From NCBI RefSeq assembly GCF_046244365.1, contig NZ_CP176395.1, forward strand, positions 1,178,001-1,242,000: DNA of 64,000 nt, read 5' to 3'. A program made the translations under genes and the position numbers. This DNA is from Paenibacillus_V sp046244365. Lineage in GTDB: Bacteria > Bacillota > Bacilli > Paenibacillales > NBRC-103111. Each line of letters starts with the position of its first letter. The first letter of the stretch is position 1. Of this stretch, positions 24,262 to 33,248 are shown one piece after another. The notes beneath the pieces were generated by a model that was given only the letters and a program-made list of their open reading frames with translations, was not told the DNA's origin and made no database searches.

Positions 24262-25230
24262 TTACGGCAGATAGCTTCGCAAAAGCGTGGCTTGTCCGGA
24301 GAGTTTGTACTCGCCGAGAGCGGCCGGAAGCAGGAAGCAGTCGCCGGATTTCAGGCCGAGTTCTCCTTCGTCCCAGCGAAGCGTTCCCGTGCCTTCGCAG
24401 ACGACGAGCAGCGTAAAGCTTTCGGTGCCCGAGGCAAGGAGCCACTCGTCCCGGAGCATCCCTTTTTCTACAATGAAATAGGGCGATGCCGCTAGCTGCA
24501 GCCAATCGTTCGGCCGTTCAAGCTCCGTCGTCATGCGGGTGGCCCCGGAGCCTTCATAGGCTATTACATTCAGCGAATCTTCGATATGCAGATCGCGAGG
24601 CTTGCCATCCAGACCGGGACGGTCATAGTCGTATAACCGGTAGGTCGTATCGGAGTTTTGCTGAATTTCGGCGACCAGCACGCCCGAGCATAGGGCATGG
24701 ACGGTTCCCGCCGGGATGTAGAACGAATCGCCTGCCGCCGCCGGCACCTCCTGCAAGCAATCCATAATCCGATTCGCGCGGATTGCTTCGCTCAGCGTCT
24801 CGCGGGTGACGCCGGGGCGGAGGCCGTAAATGATTTTGGCGCCCGGCTTCGCGTCCAGGATGTACCACATTTCCGTTTTCCCAAGCTCGCCTGCGGGGAG
24901 ACGGTCGTAAAGATCATTCGGGTGAACCTGGACGGACAGATCGTCCTGACAGTCCAGCAGCTTGAGCAGAAGCGGGAAGCGCCCGGTCTTGGCAGAAAAG
25001 CCCTTGGCACCGAAAAATTCGCAGCCATACCGTTCCCTGACCTCGTCAAGTCCTAGCCCTGCGAGCTCGCCGTTCACGACCTTTGTCGTGCCGTTCGGGT
25101 GATCCCCGATCATCCAGCCCTCGCCGATCGGGCGTTCTAGCGGGAGCTCGAAGCCGAATTGCTCCAGCGCCCGTCCTCCCCACACTCTCTCTTTAAACTC
25201 CGGTTGAAACTGCAAAGGATAAGGTTTCAT
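24262..25230 (-). CDS. manA: Mannose-6-phosphate isomerase, class I (short Firmicute type)
   Basis: 322 residues from ATG 25230 (AGGGA 7 bases upstream; a TTG two codons earlier is less likely). It interconverts mannose-6-phosphate and fructose-6-phosphate. Zinc-site motifs are present: LSVQVHPNDLY (His and neighbours), GKTEMWYIL (Glu) and FYIPAGTVHALCSG (His); NSDTTYRLYDYDR is the class-I tail signature. It may supply mannose or GDP-mannose precursors for wall polymers or help in mannose use. It lies about 120 bases downstream of the mnmM-like gene. Confidence 0.93.
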   Translation of the reverse strand: MKPYPLQFQPEFKERVWGGRALEQFGFELPLERPIGEGWMIGDHPNGTTKVVNGELAGLGLDEVRERYGCEFFGAKGFSAKTGRFPLLLKLLDCQDDLSVQVHPNDLYDRLPAGELGKTEMWYILDAKPGAKIIYGLRPGVTRETLSEAIRANRIMDCLQEVPAAAGDSFYIPAGTVHALCSGVLVAEIQQNSDTTYRLYDYDRPGLDGKPRDLHIEDSLNVIAYEGSGATRMTTELERPNDWLQLAASPYFIVEKGMLRDEWLLASGTESFTLLVVCEGTGTLRWDEGELGLKSGDCFLLPAALGEYKLSGQATLLRSYLP

Positions 25231-25350
25231 GGTCAAGTCCCTGCTTTCAATGAATTGGTATGATTGCGGTCGGGGCGCTGATCGTCGGGTCGAAGGCTGC
25301 AGGATGTCCCCGGGAATTGCGGAATAATCGTTTGTAATCGAAATTCGAAT

Positions 25351-25929
25351 CTAGCGCTTCTCCACCGCTATGACATATGGAGGATTGTTGAGCGCGTTGA
25401 GAAACCGGTAGCATAGCGACTGGAACTCGCTCTGCGGCAGCTGCACGGCCCATTGCTGCACGGCTTCCGCTTCCTCGGCCCCGCCTTCGTGGCCGGGATA
25501 CAGTACGACGGTTACAATGCCTCCTTTGCGAAGGAGGGTCAGAGCGGCGGTCAGCGCCGGCAGGGTGGAGGCCGCCGTCGTAATGGTCGCGTGATCGCCT
25601 CCCGGCAAATAGCCGAGATTGAACATCACCGCTCCCACTTGGCCGTGCAAGCTTGCGTCGATATGATCGAGCATGCGTTCATGCGAGGAGCAAACGAGCG
25701 AGACGCTCTCAGCCGTTCCCAAGCCCGACTCCCGCAGCCTTTCCTGTGCTTTAGCCAGGGCAGCCTCTTGGATATCGAAGCCGTAAACGCGACCTGCCGC
25801 GCCTGTCAGCTTAGCCAGAAACAGCGTGTCCACGCCGTTGCCGACAGTTGCGTCGACCGCCGTTTCGCCGGAGCGCAGACGTTCCTCCACAAGCTTATGC
25901 GCACAGCTTAATACGGATAAAAAACCCAT
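25351..25929 (-). CDS. mnmM: Class I SAM-dependent methyltransferase, MnmM/YtqB type
   Basis: 192 residues starting at the ATG at 25929, seven codons into the frame, because GGAGG lies 8 bases before it. The Rossmann SAM site reads TAVDATVGNGVDTLFLAKLT, followed by RVYGFDIQEAALAKAQERL and the family's MFNLGYLPGGDHATITTA (NLGYLPGGD). YtqB/MnmM methylates the aminomethyl group of nm5(s2)U34 in tRNA in Gram-positive bacteria. It lies 27 bases after the ytqA-type gene, as in Bacillus, which supports the call. Confidence 0.88.
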   Translation of the reverse strand: MGFLSVLSCAHKLVEERLRSGETAVDATVGNGVDTLFLAKLTGAAGRVYGFDIQEAALAKAQERLRESGLGTAESVSLVCSSHERMLDHIDASLHGQVGAVMFNLGYLPGGDHATITTAASTLPALTAALTLLRKGGIVTVVLYPGHEGGAEEAEAVQQWAVQLPQSEFQSLCYRFLNALNNPPYVIAVEKR

Positions 25930-25956
25930 TCCTGTACCTCCGAAACTCACTTTTTG

Positions 25957-26934
25957 CTAAGGCGCCCATGTAACCAGCTGCGGCTGCGGAGTCCAGAGCT
26001 TCCCTTGCCACGTGTCGCGGCGCTTCAATTCATCGTCGATGGCGTTGAGCACTTCCCACTTTTTGAGACTCCACATCGGGCCGATCAGCAGATTGCGCGG
26101 GGCGTCGCCGGTCAGACGGTGCACGATCATTTCCGGAGGCAGCAGCTCCAGCGTATCGACAATGAGCTTTACGTATTCGTCCTGCTCCAGAAAGCGCAGC
26201 AGCCCCGCCTCGTATTGCTTGACCATGGGCGTTTTGCGCATGAGGTGCAGCAGGTGGATTTTAATGCCCTGCACATCCATTCGCGCTACGGCCCGGCCGG
26301 TTTCCAGCATCATGTCGTGCGTTTCTTGCGGAAGTCCGTAAATGATGTGCGCGCACGTCCGGATGTTATGCTTGCGCAGCTTTTCGACCGCATCGAGATA
26401 GCACTGGGTGTCGTGCGCCCGGTTGATGAGTGTCGAAGTCGATTCGTGTACCGTTTGCAGGCCCATCTCGACCCACAAATATGTCCGCTCGTTTAGCTCG
26501 GCGAGGTATTCGACGACATCGTCGGGCAAACAGTCGGGACGGGTGGCGATGGACAACCCGACGACGCCGGGCTGCTGCAAAATAAGCTCGTAGTATTCGC
26601 GGAGCTCCTCAACGGGAGCGTAGGTGTTGGTATAGGCTTGGAAATAACCGATATATTTCGCGTCCGGCCATTTTTTATGCTGGAGATCCCGGATGCTGTT
26701 GAATTGGGTAACCAGATCGTCTCGGCGGCTTCCGGCAAAATCGCCCGATCCCCGCGCACTGCAAAACGTACAGCCCCCGGCAGCGATGGAGCCGTCCCTG
26801 TTCGGGCATGTAAAGCCGGCATCCAGCATGACCTTGAACACCTTGGTCTGGAAATGCCCGCGCATTTCGTAATTCCATGTATGAAATCGTTTGTCGGCCC
26901 ACAGCATCGGCTGGGATTCGTTCGGTTGAAGCAT
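25957..26934 (-). CDS. ytqA: TIGR01212-family radical SAM protein (YtqA)
   Basis: 325 residues. The radical SAM cluster motif is GFTCPNRDGSIAAGGCTFCS (CxnCxxC form peculiar to this family), followed by KYIGYFQAYTNTYAP, LSIATRPDCLPDDVVEYLAE and THDMMLETGRAVARM. Function in Bacillus is not firmly known; the tight link with mnmM hints at tRNA modification. The longer start at 26934 and an internal ATG nine codons later (MLWADKRFHTWN) are both possible; the sequence becomes family-typical only from the second. Confidence 0.88.
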   Translation of the reverse strand: MLQPNESQPMLWADKRFHTWNYEMRGHFQTKVFKVMLDAGFTCPNRDGSIAAGGCTFCSARGSGDFAGSRRDDLVTQFNSIRDLQHKKWPDAKYIGYFQAYTNTYAPVEELREYYELILQQPGVVGLSIATRPDCLPDDVVEYLAELNERTYLWVEMGLQTVHESTSTLINRAHDTQCYLDAVEKLRKHNIRTCAHIIYGLPQETHDMMLETGRAVARMDVQGIKIHLLHLMRKTPMVKQYEAGLLRFLEQDEYVKLIVDTLELLPPEMIVHRLTGDAPRNLLIGPMWSLKKWEVLNAIDDELKRRDTWQGKLWTPQPQLVTWAP

Positions 26935-27190
26935 AACTTACTTCCTTTCTAATATAACCTTCATTATATATAGCAGACGCTTAGGTCATTGGAGTGATTC
27001 GGCTACAGGCGTTTTCCCCATAGATTGTAAATCGAGCTCACTTGCTATTTTAACGAAAAGCGGCCCAAAAAGCGACAGCCTCCGCGCCGACCTCCCTTCC
27101 AGCAATCATGACGGTTATTTTATTGGCCGGAGCCAACAATAACGTTGCGCAATTTAAATTCTTTTCTTATTGAGAAAGGGGACATGCCGC

Positions 27191-27724
27191 GTGAAAAAGC
27201 TTCGTTTATGGAGCGCCGCCGTTGTAGTTGCTTCCTTGTTTGCGGGATCTCAAGCCGCTTACGCGAACACGGGCACGAATACCGGGACTGACACAGGCGC
27301 GGATACCGGCCTTCATTTAATGGGCAAGCCCGGAAATGCGATAGGTACGCCTGCGCCGGGCAATCCGCCGGGCAATTCTCAAATGATGAACAAGCCGTCA
27401 TCGGATACCGGCATTTACAGCAATACCGGCAATGTGTACGACACGACCCGCGTGTACGGTCCGAATCCTACGGGTACGCCGAATGCGGCGTACAGGATGC
27501 AATCGACGACGACGCTAGACCCGAATCTGGGCAAAACGGCGCCGTATCCAGCGGTCAATACGCCTCAGCCGAACAATTACGGGAAGGGCAAGTACAATAT
27601 GAACGGCTATCAGATGCAGGCGGCGCCGAACCGGAATTTCAACTGGGGCTGGCTTGGCTTGCTCGGTTTGTTCGGTCTTGCGGGTATGCGCAGCCGGGGA
27701 CGGGATTACGACGACGCCAAATAA
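27191..27724 (+). CDS. Exported WGxxGxxG-type Paenibacillus protein
   Basis: 177 residues from a GTG at 27191, preceded by AAAGGGG; the frame upstream adds only seven codons without a site. Signal peptide (KKLRLWSAAVVVASLFAGSQ then AAYA), followed by an NTGTNTGTDTG-type Thr/Gly stretch, Pro/Asn-rich low complexity, and the C-terminal sorting-like segment NWGWLGLLGLFGLAGMRSRG. The WGxxGxxG motif with a short hydrophobic helix and Arg is a known but unexplained ending of small exported Firmicute proteins. Probably membrane associated at its C-terminus. Confidence 0.85.
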   Translation: MKKLRLWSAAVVVASLFAGSQAAYANTGTNTGTDTGADTGLHLMGKPGNAIGTPAPGNPPGNSQMMNKPSSDTGIYSNTGNVYDTTRVYGPNPTGTPNAAYRMQSTTTLDPNLGKTAPYPAVNTPQPNNYGKGKYNMNGYQMQAAPNRNFNWGWLGLLGLFGLAGMRSRGRDYDDAK

Positions 27725-27734
27725 GGATTGCCTC

Positions 27735-27767
27735 CACACCCCTCTGCCTGAACGGAGGGGTGTTTTT
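27735..27767 (+). terminator. Terminator of the WGxxGxxG gene
   Basis: CACACCCCTC and GAGGGGTG stem with TTTTT, ten bases after the stop codon. Confidence 0.9.
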
Positions 27768-28068
27768 CGCGTATTCCGGAGGCTGTCGGCGAGGCATGGC
27801 CGAAATCCGTTTGGCGCATCCTATTGCTAACGGAACGATCCGCCGTAAAAACGTTTGTTTTTACAATCTCAGAAAAATGTACCTCCGCTGGTTGTTCGAT
27901 TTTTCGGTATACGTCTGGCGCCAAATATCGCCGAAAGGCGTTTTTTCTTGGCTTTTTCGCTTGCAAAACCTAACATGATGTGTTAAATTGAAAGTGAGAA
28001 AAATCAAGGGTTTCCAGCTTATACGCACCAGAATTCGACGTTCTAAAATAACCGATGAGGTGAGTGCT

Positions 28069-28272
28069 ATGAATACCCAAGTTACCATTCCGCAAGGCGA
28101 AGAAATGATAACGGTTAAACTTTCGGTCAAAGAAGCCATCGCATTGAGCGGCGTACGTTTTAACCAGCAACCGAAGCTCGCGGCGGACGCCAGGAAGAAG
28201 CTCAAGAAAGCGCTTGAGCACGAAATGCTTCCCGCATCGGACAGCATTCACTTTCACACGTTAGAAATGTAA
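28069..28272 (+). CDS. Small hypothetical protein (67 residues)
   Basis: ATG at 28069 lies 9 bases after GAGGTGAG; the frame upstream lacks any site. The sequence (MNTQVTIPQGEEMITVKLSV, KEAIALSGVRFNQQPKLAAD, ARKKLKKALEHEMLPASDSI) resembles a small soluble alpha/beta protein with a basic helix. It ends before a good terminator and lies upstream of trmB. No family recognised; the clean site, terminator and codon use support it being real. Confidence 0.65.
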   Translation: MNTQVTIPQGEEMITVKLSVKEAIALSGVRFNQQPKLAADARKKLKKALEHEMLPASDSIHFHTLEM

Positions 28273-28294
28273 CCCGAACATTCCTATATTTTCA

Positions 28295-28327
28295 GGAAAC
28301 CCTGCCTATCGGCGGGGTTTCTTTTTA
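28295..28327 (+). terminator. Terminator upstream of trmB
   Basis: GGAAACCCTGCC pairs with GGCGGGGTTTC, followed by TTTTT. Confidence 0.85.
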
Positions 28328-28390
28328 CCTGCGGACAGTTGTATAATCGAACTGGTTTGTACATGTTGGAACGAAATGTGGGGGATCGCC

Positions 28391-29146
28391 GTGAGACTAC
28401 GTGGCAGAAAAGGAATACGCGAAGATATCGAAAGTCAGCCGGAACTGGTTGTTTTGAGTCCTCAGGACTATAAAGGGAAATGGTCGTCGTTTTTTGGCAA
28501 CGACAACCCGATTCACGTCGAGCTTGGCATGGGCAAAGGGAAATTCATAAGCGAGATTAGCCGCAATAATCCGCAATTCAATTATATCGGCGTTGACATG
28601 TATGACGAGCTGATGCGCAAGGCGAGTGAAAAAGCGCGCGCAGCGCATGGCGTCGAAGAAGGCAAATTACCCAATTTGGCGATTGCGCTGTTTAATATCG
28701 AAAAGCTGGAGGACGTGTTCGCGCCGGACGAGCTTTCGCGCATTTATCTTAATTTCAGCGATCCGTGGCCGAAGAAAAAGCATGCGAGGCGCAGGCTCAC
28801 GCACGCGAATTTTGTCAATAAATACAAAAGCGTCCTGAACGCGGAGGGCGAGATTCATTTTAAAACGGACTCCCGCACGCTGTTCGAGTTTTCGCTCAAT
28901 TCGTTCGCCGACATGGGGCTTCGCATGCGCAATATCGCACTTGATTTGCATGCGGAGGAACGCCGCGAGGATCTCGTGCTGACGGAATACGAATCCAAAT
29001 TCATTGGACGGGGCATGCCGATTTACCGCGTGGAGGTCGTGATCGGGCAGGCGGCATACGACAAGCATTTGCGCGCCCTGGAGGAAGCAAACAAGCGTCA
29101 GGCTCTGGAACCCGAAGAACCGGACACGGAGCAGGACGAAGATTAG
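28391..29146 (+). CDS. trmB: tRNA (guanine-46-N7)-methyltransferase
   Basis: 251 residues from a GTG at 28391 (GGGGGA 6 bases upstream), giving the usual start VRLRGRKGIREDIE; the ATG five codons earlier overlaps the ribosome site. SAM site IHVELGMGKGKFISEIS, then YIGVDMYDELM, LNFSDPWPKKKHARRRLTHA (the hallmark catalytic/tRNA-binding segment with Asp and Pro) and FKTDSRTLFEFSLNSF. It forms m7G46 in the variable loop of tRNAs. The C-terminal extension after residue 215 is acidic. Terminated by a hairpin shared with the PAP2 gene. Confidence 0.95.
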   Translation: MRLRGRKGIREDIESQPELVVLSPQDYKGKWSSFFGNDNPIHVELGMGKGKFISEISRNNPQFNYIGVDMYDELMRKASEKARAAHGVEEGKLPNLAIALFNIEKLEDVFAPDELSRIYLNFSDPWPKKKHARRRLTHANFVNKYKSVLNAEGEIHFKTDSRTLFEFSLNSFADMGLRMRNIALDLHAEERREDLVLTEYESKFIGRGMPIYRVEVVIGQAAYDKHLRALEEANKRQALEPEEPDTEQDED

Positions 29147-29155
29147 AAGCATGCC

Positions 29156-29193
29156 AAAAACGCCGTCATCCTTATCGGATGGCCGGCGTTTTT
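29156..29193. terminator. Bidirectional terminator between trmB and PAP2 genes
   Basis: AAAAACGCC, GTCATCC and their partners GGATGGC, CGGCGTTTTT form an almost uninterrupted stem with A/T tracts on both sides. Confidence 0.9.
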
Positions 29194-29198
29194 CTTTT

Positions 29199-29759
29199 TT
29201 AGCCGATCAGCATGGAGGCGAACATTGCGGCGGCGGAGCCGATCGCCGCTCCTGCGGCGCAATCGGACGGATAATGCAAACCGAGATACACGCGGGACAG
29301 GGCAACCAGACAGGCAAGCGGGACGAGGAGAAAGCCAAGCGGCGGAAACAGCAGGACGAACGGCATGACGACTGCGAATATGGCTGTCGAATGGCCGGAC
29401 GGAAACGAGTGGTCGCTCAGCGGATTGCGGCAAATGTTCGTGTCCGGAAGCACCATATAAGGACGTAGCCGCGGGTATTTTTTCTTGATGAAGGCAACCG
29501 GCAGATGACTCGCCGCAAGCGCGGCGGCGCTCTGCCAGGCGGCCAGCCGCCAATCTCCCGATGCGAATAAGGCGATGGCCAGCGTGACGATGATGGTAGC
29601 GGTGGCTCCGCCCAGATGGGTCAGCCGGACGAAAGCATAATCGAGCGCGGCATGGCGGCTCTTATGGTTAACCAGACGAAACAACTGCGTCTCATGATGC
29701 TGCAGCCAGTGGACGACTCGGCTAATCGGAAACACCTCCTGAATCGATTCTTTCTTCAC
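29199..29759 (-). CDS. PAP2-family membrane phosphatase (undecaprenyl-diphosphatase-like)
   Basis: 186 residues, ATG at 29759 but with only a weak site. About five membrane segments (for example ATIIVTLAIALFA, PFVLLFPPLGFLLVPLACL). The three PAP2 catalytic motifs are intact: KKKYPRLRP, DHSFPSGHSTA and SRVYLGLHYPSDCAAG. Small PAP2 enzymes of this kind in Bacillales (BcrC, YodM types) recycle undecaprenyl pyrophosphate and contribute to bacitracin tolerance, or act on phosphatidylglycerol phosphate; the exact lipid is not decidable. Confidence 0.88.
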   Translation of the reverse strand: MKKESIQEVFPISRVVHWLQHHETQLFRLVNHKSRHAALDYAFVRLTHLGGATATIIVTLAIALFASGDWRLAAWQSAAALAASHLPVAFIKKKYPRLRPYMVLPDTNICRNPLSDHSFPSGHSTAIFAVVMPFVLLFPPLGFLLVPLACLVALSRVYLGLHYPSDCAAGAAIGSAAAMFASMLIG

Positions 29760-30727
29760 TCGTTGCTTTCGGTAATTAGTGGGAGATAGGCATACCGGCA
29801 GGCTTGCGGGTACGTGTTTATCTTACCTCGCGAATGTTAAGGCAGTGTCAACCGGATGCGCAATTTTATTCAAAACCCGATGATGCCGGGGAGGGTGCTG
29901 CCGCTATTCTATATAGGGCGCTTGGCCCGCCTCCGGGAAAGCGTCCGGGAACGAATGGCCTATTTTTCGATAGCCGATGCGCCATCCGGGCGAATGACGG
30001 ATCGCCGCGCGACGGACCCTTATCCGTACCCTTTCGCGAAAAGGTATAAAGAGATTGCAACATTTCGCTGCCTTGATTCGTACAAGGTATTGAGCCGGGC
30101 ATTTATGCGCGGCTGCGGGGCTGCACGTTTTTCCTTTGGGCTTGTAGGCAATGCCGTGCTGGTGACGATGGCCGGGAACGGCCGCAATCGGGCTGCTGCC
30201 GGGGGAGCGGCATACGATTGCATAAGGTGCCGGCGTATTTTTCGCTGGACTTTGCAAACTTATACGGTTTTCGCAAGGGATCCATGATGATGAACGGCTG
30301 CTTGTCCTCGCGTGCTGTACAGAACGGAACAGTCGTGAAAGCACATTTTTCATGCCTGCTGGATAGCTTTTGCGAGGTGTCGGGAATCCTAGAACAGAAA
30401 CGTCCGCCTCTTACCGTAACGATTTCGTCTATGCAGGTGTCATTTGTTTTGTCCACATCAGTTGATTATAATAAGACCGGATCATGAAAAATGATGAAAA
30501 CGCGACTTAATCGAGGTTGAACGCAAGAACTTACGCAAAAGTACGATTGTTTTCACGAGATTAAAGCCGATCCGGCGATCCATCGTCTTTTCAGGGTTTT
30601 GACAAATTGCCTTAAACAAGGGAAAATCAATCTCGGCGTTATTTTCATTTTATGTTTTCATAACCAAGACTAACCGAATTATCCATACAGAGAGAAAAAG
30701 GGTAAAAGTAAAAAAGGGGGTTTTTGC
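29760..30727. other. Gene-poor 970-base gap before the glycosyltransferase
   Basis: No frame here has both a ribosome site and recognisable sequence. Several GC-rich frames of 60-150 codons overlap on both strands and look accidental. The only supported elements are the promoter at 30444-30472 and the long leader (about 250 bases) that follows it up to the glycosyltransferase ribosome site AAAGGGGG. Such a long leader could hold a regulatory RNA, but I see no known riboswitch consensus. Confidence 0.5.
30444..30472 (+). promoter_or_regulatory. Sigma-A-type promoter for the glycosyltransferase
   Basis: TTGTTT, a 17-base spacer and a perfect TATAAT. It implies an untranslated leader of about 250 bases before the ATG at 30728. 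Confidence 0.6.
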
Positions 30728-31963
30728 ATGTTGGACAACATCTTTTTCGTCCTGCAGATCGTGCTTGCTTCCATTGGCGTGTACCAGCTTATCATGACGT
30801 TTTTCGGATGGTACCGTAACAAGAGGAAAGCGGAGTTCGAACCGCAGAAGTCATTCGCCATTCTGGTAGCCGCTCACAACGAGGAAGAAGTCGTCGGCGC
30901 GCTGCTGGAAAACCTGAAAAAGCTTGATTATCCGAAAGAGCTTTACGACGTATTCGTCATTTGCGACAACTGTACGGACAAGACGGCGGAAATTTCCCGC
31001 AGTCACGGCGTGTATGCTTACGAGCGCCACAACAAAAATTTGCGAGGCAAAGGGTACGCCATCGAATGGATGCTGAAAGAGCTTTGGAAGCTGCCGCGTA
31101 CATACGACGCTGTCGTTATGTTCGACGCCGACAATCTCACGAATGACGATTACCTGCGCCATATGAACAATGATTTGTGCTCGGGTTCCAGAGTCATTCA
31201 AGCGTATCTCGATACCAAAAATCCGCACGATTCGTGGATCACGTCCGCGTACGCGATCACGTACTGGTACTGCAACCGTCTGTGGCAGCTGCCGCGCACG
31301 AACCTGAAGCTGGCCAGCTATCTCGGCGGCACGGGCATGTGCTTCGACGCTTCTCTGCTTAAAGAAATGGGCTGGGGCGCGACAAGCCTCGTCGAGGATT
31401 TGGAGTTTACGATGCGCTGCGTACAGCGGGGCATTAATCCGGTATTCAACTACGATGCTAAAGTTTACGACGAGAAGCCGCTTACGTTCAGTGCTTCCGC
31501 CAGACAGCGTCTGCGCTGGATGCAAGGGCATTTCGACGTAGCGAGACGCTATTTCTTCCCGCTGCTATGGCAGGGGATCAGAGAGCGCAGCTGGGCCAAA
31601 ATCGATACGGCCATTTATGCGGCCAACGTATACAACCTGTTTATCAGCTCCATCGTCAGCATCATTCTCTGGATTGACGTTGCATTTCCGGGCGCGCCGG
31701 TGTTCAAGTCGCTCTTCCAGGTATCGCCGTTCTTGTTCATGTTCATTTCCGTGGCAAGCTACGTGCAATTCCCTTTAGCGCTCATCATCGAGAAAGCGCC
31801 GCTCAAGTCCTACCGCTACCTGCTGCTGTATCCGGTATTCCTGCTTTCGTGGTGGCCGATTACGTTCTATGCGTTCTTCACGCAAAACAACAAGCAATGG
31901 AGCCATACGAAGCATACGCGCGTCATCCGTTTGGAAGACGTGAAGACCAAGCAAGCGAGCTAA
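30728..31963 (+). CDS. Family 2 membrane glycosyltransferase (cellulose synthase-like)
   Basis: 411 residues. One membrane helix at the N-terminus (IFFVLQIVLASIGVYQLIMT), a cytosolic GT-A domain (about 40-290) and three or four helices at the C-terminus. Catalytic residues of processive GT2 enzymes are visible: ILVAAHNEEEVV, VVMFDADN (DxD), TSLVEDLEFTMR (ED) and RQRLRWMQGHF (Q/RxxRW). It probably polymerises or transfers a sugar from a UDP donor to a surface polysaccharide or lipid; product unknown. Terminator follows at 31993. Confidence 0.9.
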   Translation: MLDNIFFVLQIVLASIGVYQLIMTFFGWYRNKRKAEFEPQKSFAILVAAHNEEEVVGALLENLKKLDYPKELYDVFVICDNCTDKTAEISRSHGVYAYERHNKNLRGKGYAIEWMLKELWKLPRTYDAVVMFDADNLTNDDYLRHMNNDLCSGSRVIQAYLDTKNPHDSWITSAYAITYWYCNRLWQLPRTNLKLASYLGGTGMCFDASLLKEMGWGATSLVEDLEFTMRCVQRGINPVFNYDAKVYDEKPLTFSASARQRLRWMQGHFDVARRYFFPLLWQGIRERSWAKIDTAIYAANVYNLFISSIVSIILWIDVAFPGAPVFKSLFQVSPFLFMFISVASYVQFPLALIIEKAPLKSYRYLLLYPVFLLSWWPITFYAFFTQNNKQWSHTKHTRVIRLEDVKTKQAS

Positions 31964-31992
31964 TGCGTCTTCGCTGAGGCGGAGCGCTCTTG

Positions 31993-32020
31993 AAACTGCC
32001 GGTGCAAGCCGGCAGTTTTT
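31993..32020 (+). terminator. Terminator of the glycosyltransferase gene
   Basis: AAACTGCCGG and CCGGCAGTTTTT around a 6-base loop. Confidence 0.9.
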
Positions 32021-32169
32021 GTTTGAAGCTCGGAAACGTGCAGACATCGCGGCATGTTCGATTTTCGGCGACTTTGCCTGAACGTATGCTCCTAAGAGCG
32101 AAGCCGATTCTCCTTTCCGCCGTTCGATTTTGTTTGTGTTGACAATGCGGGATGATGATGGTAAACTGT

Positions 32170-32316
32170 TTCAGTACTACGAAAAAGCAGAGGCGCCCGC
32201 TTCTCACCTGACCGACTGACGTTGGCTGGTATGGATCCATAACATCATCAATCTCGACTTTTGATGCGATCTTGGAAGATGTGGGCTGAAGAAGCTTACA
32301 TCTTTTTTTAGTTGTC
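32170..32316 (+). ncRNA. Autoregulatory leader of infC-rpmI-rplT (L20 leader type)
   Basis: The stretch before infC contains structured segments (GAGGCGCCCGCTTCTCACCT, GACTGACGTTGGCTGG) and ends in an attenuator-like hairpin AAGATGTGGGCT/AAGCTTACATCTTTTTTT at 32273-32311. In Firmicutes L20 binds this leader, which mimics its 23S rRNA site, to reduce expression of the operon. I infer the class from position, the terminator and these blocks; a covariance search would confirm it. Confidence 0.65.
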
Positions 32317-32341
32317 AAATATATCGAGGAGGTGGCAGGTT

Positions 32342-32854
32342 ATCAGTAAAGATCATTTAATCAACGATGAGATCCGTGTCAAGGAGGTTCGCCTGATCGG
32401 GGCAGACGGGGAGCAGCTCGGCATTAAGCCGATTCGCGAAGCTATGCAGATCGCACTCGATGCAAGCCTTGACCTTGTCAACGTCGCTCCAACGGCTAAA
32501 CCGCCTGTATGCCGCATCATGGACTACGGTAAATTCCGGTACGAGATGCAGAAGAAAGAAAAAGAAGCCCGTAAAAACCAAAAGATTGTCGAGCTCAAAG
32601 AAGTGCGCTTCAGCGCGACGATCGACGAGCACGACTTCCAAACAAAGCTTCGCAACGTTCTGAAGTTCCTGAACGAAGGCGACAAAGTAAAATGCTCCGT
32701 ACGTTTCCGCGGACGGGAAATCACCCATGCCGAAATCGGCAGAAGAGTGCTTGAGCGCGTTTCGAAGGAAGCGGCAGAGCTTTGCAACGTCGAGCGCATG
32801 CCGAAGCTGGAAGGCCGAAGCATGATCATGATTTTGCAGCCTAAGCAACAGTAA
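32342..32854 (+). CDS. infC: Translation initiation factor IF-3, AUC start
   Basis: 170 residues. The frame has no ATG/GTG/TTG at the right place. GGAGG (32328-32332) lies 9 bases before ATC at 32342, which gives the conserved start (M)SKDHLINDEIRVKEVRLIGADG. Rare AUU/AUC/AUA starts are a known feature of infC, since IF-3 itself rejects them and so regulates its own synthesis. The N-domain (1-75), linker and C-domain (RFSATIDEHDFQTKLRNVLK, CSVRFRGREITHAEIGRRVL) are complete. It is the first gene of infC-rpmI-rplT. A TTG frame start at 32312 would include the ribosome site and is rejected. Confidence 0.95.
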   Translation: MSKDHLINDEIRVKEVRLIGADGEQLGIKPIREAMQIALDASLDLVNVAPTAKPPVCRIMDYGKFRYEMQKKEKEARKNQKIVELKEVRFSATIDEHDFQTKLRNVLKFLNEGDKVKCSVRFRGREITHAEIGRRVLERVSKEAAELCNVERMPKLEGRSMIMILQPKQQ

Positions 32855-32935
32855 TCAGCCGCGATGCCGGGCACCGGCAGCCGGATTGGGCTTTACCGAC
32901 AGGCATTACTTCATTTTCAAGGAGGACAAATCACC

Positions 32936-33136
32936 ATGCCAAAAATGAAAACTCACCGTGGCGCCGCAAAGCGTTTTTCCAAAACGGGCACCGGTAAAAT
33001 CAAAAGAAGCCACGCCTTCAAACGCCACATTCTCGAGAAAAAATCTCCTGGACGCAAGCGCGCACTGGGCAAATCGGCTATCATGGCCAAAGGCGACGTA
33101 AAACGCATCGAGCAAATGATCGTTTACATGAAGTAG
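32936..33136 (+). CDS. rpmI: 50S ribosomal protein L35
   Basis: 66 residues, MPKMKTHRGAAKRFSKTGTG to QMIVYMK, with AAGGAGG 9 bases before the ATG. The basic, lysine-rich sequence is typical for L35 along its full length. Second gene of the infC operon, and expected to be covered by L20 control. Confidence 0.98.
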   Translation: MPKMKTHRGAAKRFSKTGTGKIKRSHAFKRHILEKKSPGRKRALGKSAIMAKGDVKRIEQMIVYMK

Positions 33137-33248
33137 TCATCTTCTTGTAAAGCGGATCTTCTAAACAGCAGGGAACGCCGATGGGTGCCGGTTAACGTGC
33201 GACGCAGGCGGTAACCAATAATTCAATATTTTCAGGAGGCTGAACACT

